A DNA stretch of 64,000 bases. Source: Thiohalocapsa sp. (lineage in GTDB: Bacteria; Pseudomonadota; Gammaproteobacteria; Chromatiales; Chromatiaceae). The translations under genes and the position numbers were made by a program. The DNA lies in contig JANQFX010000024.1 of the NCBI GenBank assembly GCA_028277725.1, forward strand, positions 124,001 through 188,000, read 5' to 3'. Position 1 is the stretch's first letter. Every line of letters begins with the position of its first letter. This document shows positions 9,999 to 17,743 of the stretch, piece by piece. Below the pieces are notes generated by a model, which ran no database searches, was not told the origin of the DNA, and saw nothing but the letters and a program-made list of their open reading frames with translations.

Positions 9999-10292
9999 TC
10001 AGACGATGATCGGGGCCTGTTCCAGGGGCTCGAAGTCGGTCTTGCCTAGACTGATGACGTTCGGAGCGATGTGGTCGCCGACGCCGAAGTCGAGGATCAG
10101 GATGTGATCTTCGGCGTGGTGGATGATGCCGTCAAGCAGGCTCACGAGTTCGGCGTGCTGCTGACGGCTGAGGCGGCACTGGAAGACGGAAAGCTGCACC
10201 CATTCGCCGAAACCCTTCATAAGCTTGAAGACTCGGCGCCATCGGCGCTGGTCGGAGATGTCGTAGGTAACGATGTAGAGGCGTTGGTCCAT
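9999..10292 (-). CDS. cas2: CRISPR-associated endonuclease Cas2
   Basis: The 97-residue Cas2 forms the dimeric core of the Cas1-Cas2 integrase that inserts new spacers. The first strand LYIVTYDISDQRRWRRVFKL holds the conserved Asp, and FGEWVQLSVFQCRLS is typical of the ferredoxin fold of the family. It is the last gene of the cas operon, 42 bases after cas4-cas1 and directly before the leader, which suits co-expression of the adaptation genes. Confidence 0.95.
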   Translation of the reverse strand: MDQRLYIVTYDISDQRRWRRVFKLMKGFGEWVQLSVFQCRLSRQQHAELVSLLDGIIHHAEDHILILDFGVGDHIAPNVISLGKTDFEPLEQAPIIV

Positions 10293-10334
10293 CGGGGTTC
10301 ACCGGTTCTGCGCGCGCGGGTTAGTGGGTTGCGG

Positions 10335-12080
10335 TCATCGCGGTGTGAACTGCGGGAACTGGTCGAGTTCGCCGAGCAGATGGCGGGCGAAGAGCCGGAC
10401 CTGGACTTCCAGCAGGCGCCGGTAGCTGAGTCGGTAGCCGAGCAGCGGGTGGGTGATCTCCTGGCTCAGCCGACGCTCGTAGGTGGCGATGAAGCGTTTG
10501 CGACCGTCCGGGTGCAAGGCGACGCTACCGGCGGCTTGGATAAAGTCGCTGGGGCGAACTTCGCCGTTGTTGATGGCCTGGATGACGGTGCTGTCGGCGA
10601 GCAGGGGGCGGTAGGGCTCCATCATGTCGAGCGACAGCGCGGGCCTGCCGTAGCGCGGTTGATGGTAGTAGCCGAGGTAGGGGTCGAGGCCGACGGACGA
10701 GAGGGTGTTGGTCAGGGTGCGCGCGAGCAGCGCGTAGGCGTAGGACAGCAGGGCGTTGACCGGGTCCGTCGGCGGGCGTCGATTGCGCTTGTTGAACTCG
10801 AAGGTGGGCATGGCGCTGTCGCCGGCGAGGCGGATGAGGTTGGAGAACTCGCCGAAGTAGCGCGCCGCACTGCTTCCCTCGATACCGAGCAAGGTTTGCA
10901 GATCCTCGGCCTTGCGGGCGCGACGGACGTCGCCGTTGAGGTCTTCCAGCAGGGCTGCGGGGGTGCCGCCGTCGGCCTTCCAGTTGCGCCGCAGCAGGGT
11001 GCGGGCGTTCTTGATCTTGGATTCGACCAGGGTCTTCGCGAGCCGCAGGCAAAAGGCGGGATCGTCGGCGGCGCGGAACTGTGCGCGCCGCAGCTCGATG
11101 TTCTTGTGCCCGGTGCCGACGGTGTGGCCCATGAGCCAGCCGCCGTGGCTGTGCCAGCTGATGGGGATGTTGCGCCGCATCAGCTCCTGCATGGCGGGGG
11201 TGGTGACGTAGACGTTGCCGAACAGCGCGAGCTGGGAGACGTCGATCAGCCGCGCCTCCTGCACCTTCTTGTCGTCGATGAAGACCTCGAGCCGCTCGCC
11301 GGACTTGCTCACCTTGGCATGCCAGGCCTGGACGTAGAGGGGGAGCGCGATGTCCAGGCCCATCGAGAGGGGGCGCGGCGCGATCTCGGCACCGCGGAAG
11401 AACGCCGTCTCGTCCGGCAGGCAGATCCCAACCAGCGAGCAGCGTGGACACTTGGGGGAGTCCTCCAGCGGGGCGGGGATACGCCCGCCGGCGGCGACGA
11501 AGCGCAGGCCGTCGATGGTCTGCTTGGTCAGGGCGCGCAACTCGTCGTCGAACTCGACGCCGACACGCTCCCGGCTGCCGGCGTAGTAGATGACCCCTTC
11601 GGTGCAGCTGTAGCCGTGCTCGGCGAGGATCATGCCCTGCACGCAGAGCTGTACGCGCTCCGGGTCATAGACACCACGGGCGACGTGTGGGCGCTTGCCG
11701 CGCTTGTAGTCCACCGGCGTGACGCTGTTGCCGTTGCCCTCGATGAGGTCCATGCGCGCGATGAGCCCGAGCCGGTTCGAGGAGAGCTGGATGGAGCGGG
11801 CGTGGATCTTCTCGTCGGGCTCGGCGTCATTGGCCCGGTCCTTGGCCTGCTGCGCGGGCGGCAGTTTGCCGCCCGGTTTGTCGACCCGCCGATGCACCCA
11901 GCGGCCCTGCACAGTGTCGGCGGAGTCGTCCCACTCGCCCTGCACCCACTCCAGGTAGGCCAGCCGCGGGCAGTAGCAGTACTCGTTGATCATGCGCGCC
12001 GGCAGCAGCGGCACGTCATCGCGCAGCTCCGGGAAAGGAAGCTCCAGCTCCTGCTGGTGCATGTCGTTGTGCTGTCCCAT
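10335..12080 (-). CDS. cas4-cas1: Cas4-Cas1 fusion protein (adaptation)
   Basis: This 581-residue fusion is characteristic of type I-G systems. The Cas4 half (about 1-220) has an N-terminal Cys pair in YCYCPRLAYLEWV, the RecB-nuclease motif VDYKRGKRP, and the C-terminal cluster cysteines CPRCSLVGIC. The Cas1 half (about 235-581) shows the metal-binding residues Glu401 (LLGIEGSSAA), His473 (YYHQPRYGRP) and the acidic group near 485-496 (LSLDMMEPYRPLLAD). In a related Geobacter system such a fusion selects protospacers with the right PAM. A 102-bp gap separates it from csb2. All key residues look intact. Confidence 0.96.
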   Translation of the reverse strand: MGQHNDMHQQELELPFPELRDDVPLLPARMINEYCYCPRLAYLEWVQGEWDDSADTVQGRWVHRRVDKPGGKLPPAQQAKDRANDAEPDEKIHARSIQLSSNRLGLIARMDLIEGNGNSVTPVDYKRGKRPHVARGVYDPERVQLCVQGMILAEHGYSCTEGVIYYAGSRERVGVEFDDELRALTKQTIDGLRFVAAGGRIPAPLEDSPKCPRCSLVGICLPDETAFFRGAEIAPRPLSMGLDIALPLYVQAWHAKVSKSGERLEVFIDDKKVQEARLIDVSQLALFGNVYVTTPAMQELMRRNIPISWHSHGGWLMGHTVGTGHKNIELRRAQFRAADDPAFCLRLAKTLVESKIKNARTLLRRNWKADGGTPAALLEDLNGDVRRARKAEDLQTLLGIEGSSAARYFGEFSNLIRLAGDSAMPTFEFNKRNRRPPTDPVNALLSYAYALLARTLTNTLSSVGLDPYLGYYHQPRYGRPALSLDMMEPYRPLLADSTVIQAINNGEVRPSDFIQAAGSVALHPDGRKRFIATYERRLSQEITHPLLGYRLSYRRLLEVQVRLFARHLLGELDQFPQFTPR

Positions 12081-12182
12081 GTGAACCTCCGTGTGGTGTT
12101 GGGTGGGATGCGGTGTCGCGTTGTTCGATCGCGTCCGCGTGCGCCGTCCCTTCTTTAGGGGTGTGCGCCCTTTTTCGGCCCG

Positions 12183-13898
12183 TCATGCGCGCCATGGGCC
12201 AGCCGCAGGATTCGCGCGAAACAGGCCGAGACCGAAGTGGCTCGCGTAGCCAAGACACAGGGGGCCGCGGACGGGTTCGGCAAAATGCAGCCGAAGCAGA
12301 TGGCCGGCGTCGACGGCGGGCGCGGGGCCATTGCGACGAACGCGCACGAAGTGCCGCAAGCGTTTCAGCTCCGGATCTGCGGTTGCCGGTCGTACATCAG
12401 GATCGGACTCCCCGGCCGCCGGCCGTTGATCGCCGGTTGGGCTACGCGACCTCCTCGGTGCTTCGTGCTGAACCGACAGCCCGTATCCTCGGACGGCCAG
12501 TTCGGCCTGAATCTGTCCTTCCAACGTGTTTCTTCCGCGGGGCTTCACATGGCGTGGAGCAACGAACGGGGTCCAGCTGATCCATTCACGTGCTCCCCCC
12601 TCTGGTCCCAGCAGTGCCCCGATGCGTCGGCCGAGTGAGGACGGCAGTCGACGGAGATCATCGAGCGCCCCGGCCATCTCCAGGGCGAGCTTCAACTCGC
12701 CGACTCCGCCCTTGGTGTGAGTGGTGCGGGCCGCCCGTATGGCCTTCTGGGCGTCATGATCCAGACCCATGGGTGCCCAGATGAGGATGTGCTCGATATG
12801 GCCGTCGTCGTCCAAGTCCAGCGGGACGACGTGCGCGTGTTCATGGGCACCGTCCAGAGGGGCTCCGCCCGCATCGCAGCCGGAAAGGACTCGGGAATAA
12901 CCGGAGATCTTGTTGGCGATCCCCACGAGTTTCCGATGCAGCATCTCCGCCTGGGGCAGGGTGCGCGTCACCGGCGGCAGCGCATGGTCGTTGCCGCTGC
13001 TGGTGGCGAGTGAGAGGAGCATGCACTCCACGGGCTCCGCGCGGCGAGCGGCGGCTCGGGGGGGCTGTGCCGACGGCTCCAAGAGTTCCGCTGGCCGCCA
13101 GTAGAAGACCCGTCGACTGCCGGGCGGCTGACTCCAGCCGTGCGACCTCAGCCAGTTGGTGTCGACTTGCAGACAGGCGATGAGGTCCCGCGGAAATGGC
13201 AAGACCGCCTTGGCTTGTTTATTCCGTTGGGACTTGTTCGGCTTTTTGCCTTCCGGTGATTGCAGCGGTTGCAGTGCGGTGGCAACGGCGTTTTCTCGCC
13301 AACGCTCGTAGTCTTCCGGCAGCAAAGGCGCGAGCACCGGGACTTGCTCCCACCCCGGGCCGGGCGGTGCCAGTTCGTGCTCGGGCACGCAGTTGGGATA
13401 GGGAACACTGTCCTCGGGCCCGGCAAGGCGGGCGTCGATCCAACTCTCGGAGCGGCCGAGGTATCCGATTCGACCTGCCAAGGCGGCAAGCAGGGCAGAT
13501 TCGACGTCGGTCAATTCGACGTGCCAGGTCACCGCCAAGCTGCCCTCATCCAGCCGCGCCCAGGTATCGAACACGAGCGTGGTCTGCTCTCGGCCCTTGT
13601 TGAACGATGCCGTCGGCATGTAGTGCCGCGAGTGGGTGCTTACGCCCGTCGGCAGGGAGTAGCTGGGCAGCTGTCGGGCCAACTTCAGAACGAGAGACCG
13701 GGCGGCGTCCGGCGGGTGGCTGCTCCAAGGTTCGTCGAGCCCCGCTTCCCAGCCGAGGGTGTTGTAGCCCGTCGCCAGCAAGGCACGCAGCAGCCGCCAG
13801 GGCGACGGCGGCCATTCCATCTGACCCTCGTTGACGTGATGGTCGAACGGGGTGGCGTGGTAGCGGCCTGCGGGAAACTGAATCAGCAGCGTGACCAT
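12183..13898 (-). CDS. csb2: Type I-G Cascade subunit Csb2 (Cas5-Cas6)
   Basis: The 571-residue Csb2 (GSU0054 family) combines Cas5 and Cas6 roles in type I-G: it processes pre-crRNA and caps the 5' handle of the complex. The family N-terminus is plain: MVTLLIQFPAGRYHATPF followed by EGQMEWPPSPWRLLRALLAT. A late segment, HVVPLDLDDDGHIEHILIWA, is also typical. It starts three bases after the csb1 stop with GGAG just upstream, so the two genes are probably translated together. The catalytic residues cannot be assigned from the sequence alone. Confidence 0.93.
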   Translation of the reverse strand: MVTLLIQFPAGRYHATPFDHHVNEGQMEWPPSPWRLLRALLATGYNTLGWEAGLDEPWSSHPPDAARSLVLKLARQLPSYSLPTGVSTHSRHYMPTASFNKGREQTTLVFDTWARLDEGSLAVTWHVELTDVESALLAALAGRIGYLGRSESWIDARLAGPEDSVPYPNCVPEHELAPPGPGWEQVPVLAPLLPEDYERWRENAVATALQPLQSPEGKKPNKSQRNKQAKAVLPFPRDLIACLQVDTNWLRSHGWSQPPGSRRVFYWRPAELLEPSAQPPRAAARRAEPVECMLLSLATSSGNDHALPPVTRTLPQAEMLHRKLVGIANKISGYSRVLSGCDAGGAPLDGAHEHAHVVPLDLDDDGHIEHILIWAPMGLDHDAQKAIRAARTTHTKGGVGELKLALEMAGALDDLRRLPSSLGRRIGALLGPEGGAREWISWTPFVAPRHVKPRGRNTLEGQIQAELAVRGYGLSVQHEAPRRSRSPTGDQRPAAGESDPDVRPATADPELKRLRHFVRVRRNGPAPAVDAGHLLRLHFAEPVRGPLCLGYASHFGLGLFRANPAAGPWRA

Positions 13899-13901
13899 CG
13901 A

Positions 13902-14903
13902 TCACTCCTCTGCGGCGGCTGCATCAGTCGTGGTCTGCTTGTCGTCGCCTTTGACCTTGCGTTCGTCTCCATAGACTGCCTGCGTGACCTGCATGCGGTC
14001 CTTGCAGGCATCGATCGCGTCGCGCAGGTCGCTTTGTATGTCGATCAGGCTAGGCAGCGTGAACCCCTGTGGCATGGTGGCGCTGATTGTTCTTTGCGTT
14101 GCGGTCAGGTCACAGGCGGTGCGCAGCCGCAGGCCCGCATCGAGCAAGGCGCGGAGCTTGTACAAGGCGAGTACGGTGAGCATGCGCTCAACGGAGTCAC
14201 CCAAGCCGAAGCCGCGAATCTGCGCCAGATCGATGTTGACGTAGAGGGTAATGTCGCGCGCCGTGTACTCGTCGCGGGCGAAGGGTACGTTGCCGAAGCC
14301 GTTTTTGGTATCACCCTGGGGGTTGACGTGATCGTTCTTGACGCCGCCAGAGGGCGCCAACTCCACTCCGTCCGCCTCGATGAAGGCCGACAGACTGCGT
14401 GCGATGCGCAGTCTGCCCCCGGCAAGCTCCTTCTTGGCGAGAAATACCCCATGGAGCAAACTTCCGACGTCATACTTCAACAGGACTTCCGCCAGGGTTC
14501 GGCGGTTGATGGGGCCCGTCTCCATGACTCCGAGTTCGCTTTGTAAGTCGTGGAAGAATGCCTTTTTCGAGTCTTCCAGCAGGTAAGGGCTGTTGAGGCG
14601 ATGGGATTCCAGGATGGTATCCGTCAGGAAGCTGCTGTCCGGCCGGTTGATGCGGACGTGGGAGATGCCTTCGAGTTCTGCTTTGACGTCTTGTTTGCCC
14701 TGATCCCAAACCGTCAGCTCCAAGCGGTTGGCCATGCTCTGGGCGCTTTCCACCAACAACGAATCGCCGTCTTGGGTGCGGTAGGTCGCGGCGCCCAGCG
14801 CCGGAAAGCCGGTGGGTTGGAAGCGATGTCCTTGCAGCGGCTTGAGCGGCACCGCGAACAAGAGGCGGTGTGCGCTTTTCAGCGGCTTGAGATCGATAGC
14901 CAT
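13902..14903 (-). CDS. csb1: Type I-G Cas7 backbone subunit (Csb1)
   Basis: This 333-residue protein should polymerise along the crRNA as the Cas7 backbone of the surveillance complex. The N-terminus SAHRLLFAVPLKPLQGHRFQ, FPALGAATYRTQDGDSLLVE and SAQSMANRLELTVWD match the I-G Cas7 group. GSLLHGVFLAKKELAGG and the later IRGFGLGDSVERMLTVLALY fit as well. The Lys- and Asp-rich tail is probably disordered. GGAGGA precedes the ATG, which lies three bases after the csx17 stop. It belongs to a different Cas7 subgroup from the truncated copy at 20665-21555. Confidence 0.93.
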   Translation of the reverse strand: MAIDLKPLKSAHRLLFAVPLKPLQGHRFQPTGFPALGAATYRTQDGDSLLVESAQSMANRLELTVWDQGKQDVKAELEGISHVRINRPDSSFLTDTILESHRLNSPYLLEDSKKAFFHDLQSELGVMETGPINRRTLAEVLLKYDVGSLLHGVFLAKKELAGGRLRIARSLSAFIEADGVELAPSGGVKNDHVNPQGDTKNGFGNVPFARDEYTARDITLYVNIDLAQIRGFGLGDSVERMLTVLALYKLRALLDAGLRLRTACDLTATQRTISATMPQGFTLPSLIDIQSDLRDAIDACKDRMQVTQAVYGDERKVKGDDKQTTTDAAAAEE

Positions 14904-14906
14904 GTG

Positions 14907-17201
14907 TCAGTCCTCCGTGGTGACCTCGATGTCGGTGGGATCGAGGCGGTATAGAAATCGGGTTGCGGTCTGCTCGTCGATCGGAAAGGCGAGGGCGGCG
15001 GCCCAGCGGCGAGCGGTCGCTGGCGGCACGGTCGCGGCGCGCACCGCAGCGCGAATGCCGCTGGCACGCAGACGGCGCAGCGCGAGTTCAACCGCGCCCG
15101 CGGCATCGCCTCCGGCGAGACGGCGAAAGACCTCCGGGTCGCTCCGCGTCGGCAGTACATCCTCGGCGCCGGGCCTGCTTGGCGGCAGGAGCGCGAGACG
15201 CAGCACAAGCCAAGCGTCGTCCGGGATCGAGTGGTCGTGCGGGGCGCGCAACCTGACGGGCGACTCGCGCCATGCGCGGCTGTCGAGCGCCATCAGAGCG
15301 CGGGCGAGTGCGAGCGTTCGGTCTAGATCGATGGCGCCGGATACGAGTGCTGCCAGGTCGGCGGCGTTTGCGCTTGCGTGCGCGCCTGCTCGCAACGGCA
15401 GGCGGCGCAACCCATGCTGCGCGGCCTCCACCAAACGGCGCTGGACGAGCGCAATCGCGTCCGCCTCGCCGCTGCGGCCGGTCATGACCACCTCCGGGCC
15501 AGTATTTAGCTGCATATGCGCGACGTTGCCGGTCTGCGCGAATCGACCGAGTCGTTGTCGGTCGAGCGGGAGCCAGTGGCGGCGGACGGCATTCCACCAA
15601 TGGGCGCCGGTGCCCTCGAATCCGCCAGTTTGGATGGCTAGCGCGACAGCGAGGCGCAGCGGTGCTTCGCCATCATCGGCCGCAGTAACCCACTCCGGGC
15701 GAAGTCGTGGAACAGGTCCTGCTCTGAATCCCGTGCCGCTGACCATCAACCGCTCGATCGCGGCCAATCTGGCCAGGACACGCTGCCATCGCAGCGGTTC
15801 ATCGGGGTGTTGCGTCAGCCCGAGCATCGCGTCGGCGAGCTGCCGTTCGGCGATCCGAAGCCGTGCCGGCGCGTGCTGCGCGCGCGCTTCGCGCCGCAGC
15901 CGGGCTAGCCAGGCGTCCAGGTCATCCAGGCACGCAAGCTTGCTGGAAGCGGTGTCCGGCACCCAGAAACGTCCAAGCGGGACAGCAAGATTGGATTGCC
16001 CGTTGCGCTCGATGTAGCCGTAGCGTTGGAATGATTGGATGCCTCGGGCTGTGCCGAGGCGTGCGATTGCGCGGGCAAGATCCAGCGGCTCCCGGGCCGC
16101 GCGTGCGCCGAGTTGTGCCCGGCCCTCGGCCATGAGCCTCCGGAGTTCTCGAAAGCGCAACGGACGATCCCATAGCGGCATCCACTGTTCGCCACGCGCG
16201 CTCTCATCGGTATCGGACGCAGTCGCGTATCCCGCACCGCGCGCGGAGAGCGTGAAGGGCGCTGCTGCACGTATGGCTTCAGTTTCGCCCAAGCGGCGTG
16301 TTGCATGTGCCGTAAACGCGAGCACGCCCTCCAACATCAGGATGAAGTCCACTGGGTTGACGGCGCTTTCGCCTTGTGGGCCGTTTTGGCTATTGGCGCC
16401 ACCAGCTCCGGTCGGCAGGAACTGCCCGATGGGGGCATGAGATCGATAGTTCATGCTCGGCTGAGCCCATAGCGACGCGGTGAGCCATTGCCGCGCGTCT
16501 TCGCACGGTGCGCCGACGGTGGAACCGAGGTCGAATACCTCAGCGAGCCGTTGCAGGAAGTTGTTCGTGAAGTCCAAGCGTCCATCGGCGCCGCCGGTCC
16601 CGAGAAGCGCGGGGTAGGTGGCCGATCCTTCCTCGGTCAGGACCAGCGCAGCATCGATCCAGTCTCGATGTGCCCCACGCCAAGTGAGCCGGAGATTCGG
16701 TATCAGCTCTGCCTTGAGTTTCTTGAAATGCCGCTCCGCAGCAGCAAGACGCGCCTTGTACTCCGGGTCTTTGCGCAGTGCCTCCCGTTGCGTACGCGAG
16801 AGTGATTTGATCTTGGTCTCATTCTTGATCGCTCTGACCGACTTGTCTGCCGAGCCAATCTCTTCGAGTAGCGTTTTCGATGCAGCAATGCCCGCTCGCA
16901 GGGCCGCGAACCGGTCCGCAGTCGATTGCTCGATGGGCGTCAGGCCCGGGTCGTTGGTCGTGTAGAAGCCCGATCCGCGGTTCCATGGCGACAGCATCGG
17001 CGTTGGGGCATATCGATACAGAAAGAACTCCTCCAATTGCTCAGCGTCCAACGAGGTTGCCAAGGCGAATCCCTTGCCCTCCCACCACCCCCGCGCACCC
17101 GCATCCGCCTGCTCGGCAACGAGCCGCAGAATGCCGATGGGCTTCAGGTAATGGGCAAGCGGGGTCGGTGCGCAACCGCCGAGATGATGCACGTGGATCA
17201 T
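14907..17201 (-). CDS. csx17: Type I-G large subunit Csx17 (Cas8)
   Basis: Csx17 is the large Cas8-like subunit of type I-G, expected to recognise the PAM and start R-loop formation. The 764 residues open with the diagnostic IHVHHLGGCAPTPLAHYL, then IGILRLVAEQ and LSPWNRGSGFY. The central NFLQRLAEVFDLG and the motif MLEGVLAFTAHATRR are also family-like. Its ATG overlaps the stop of the fic frame by four bases (ATGA), so its translation is coupled to the toxin or the Cas3-Fic fusion. It is followed three bases later by csb1. The gene looks intact. Confidence 0.95.
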   Translation of the reverse strand: MIHVHHLGGCAPTPLAHYLKPIGILRLVAEQADAGARGWWEGKGFALATSLDAEQLEEFFLYRYAPTPMLSPWNRGSGFYTTNDPGLTPIEQSTADRFAALRAGIAASKTLLEEIGSADKSVRAIKNETKIKSLSRTQREALRKDPEYKARLAAAERHFKKLKAELIPNLRLTWRGAHRDWIDAALVLTEEGSATYPALLGTGGADGRLDFTNNFLQRLAEVFDLGSTVGAPCEDARQWLTASLWAQPSMNYRSHAPIGQFLPTGAGGANSQNGPQGESAVNPVDFILMLEGVLAFTAHATRRLGETEAIRAAAPFTLSARGAGYATASDTDESARGEQWMPLWDRPLRFRELRRLMAEGRAQLGARAAREPLDLARAIARLGTARGIQSFQRYGYIERNGQSNLAVPLGRFWVPDTASSKLACLDDLDAWLARLRREARAQHAPARLRIAERQLADAMLGLTQHPDEPLRWQRVLARLAAIERLMVSGTGFRAGPVPRLRPEWVTAADDGEAPLRLAVALAIQTGGFEGTGAHWWNAVRRHWLPLDRQRLGRFAQTGNVAHMQLNTGPEVVMTGRSGEADAIALVQRRLVEAAQHGLRRLPLRAGAHASANAADLAALVSGAIDLDRTLALARALMALDSRAWRESPVRLRAPHDHSIPDDAWLVLRLALLPPSRPGAEDVLPTRSDPEVFRRLAGGDAAGAVELALRRLRASGIRAAVRAATVPPATARRWAAALAFPIDEQTATRFLYRLDPTDIEVTTED

Positions 17202-17743
17202 AGGTTGTTGCTCCCGAAGCGCTCGATCCAGATGGCCGTGAGTGGCGCCCAGTCGATTCTGTCGGCGGCGGCCAAGGCGGAGAGGTAGTTCCTGGTGTCG
17301 TTGCCCGCCTCCGGCGTCGGGTCGATCGCCGGCAAGCCAAGGCGGTGCAGTAGCTCGGCCAGCAGCAGCCGAGTGGTGCGGCCGTTGAAGTCGGCGAAGG
17401 GATGAATGCTCAGCAAACGACCTTCGGCAAAGGCGAGGAGTTCGGCGATACGTTCGTCGTCGGTCGCTCCGACGGCGGCAATGCGTGCGTTTAGGTCGCG
17501 ACAGAAGTCCCGCATCAGAATCGGGACTTGGTAGGTGGGCGGGGCCTCATGCTGGCTGACGCGGACGTCGGTCCGCCGCCAGGTACCGGCGATTTCCGGG
17601 ACCAGGTCTGAGCAAATCGCGCCGTGAAGGTCGCGAATCAGGGACTCGTCCAGGGTCCGTTCCGCGTAGTGGCCCAGAAAGATCGACGCTTGCGTGCGCT
17701 CCACGCGCGTCGCGAGGTGGGGTGCGAGCTCGCTGTAGCTCAG
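17198..17743 (-). CDS. Fic-domain protein between cas3 and csx17 (possible own start)
   Basis: About 181 residues form a compact Fic domain, a fold that usually transfers AMP from ATP to a target protein. It has LGHYAERTLDESLIRDLHGA, a flap-like RVSQHEAPPTYQVPILM, and the active-site motif HPFADFNGRTTR (residues 114-125 from the suggested start). The invariant His, Asn and Args are kept, but the usual Gly before Asn is Phe. It shares the frame of cas3, with no stop between. If made separately, the only coupled start I see is a CTG at 17743 overlapping the antitoxin stop as CTGA. A GTG lies 13 codons further in. It may instead exist only as the C-terminal domain of Cas3. Confidence 0.8.
   Translation of the reverse strand: MSYSELAPHLATRVERTQASIFLGHYAERTLDESLIRDLHGAICSDLVPEIAGTWRRTDVRVSQHEAPPTYQVPILMRDFCRDLNARIAAVGATDDERIAELLAFAEGRLLSIHPFADFNGRTTRLLLAELLHRLGLPAIDPTPEAGNDTRNYLSALAAADRIDWAPLTAIWIERFGSNNL

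Noticed and set aside
10071-12158. A 695-codon plus-strand frame opposite cas4-cas1
   Set aside because: It is the reverse shadow of a clear, motif-complete gene in high-GC DNA.
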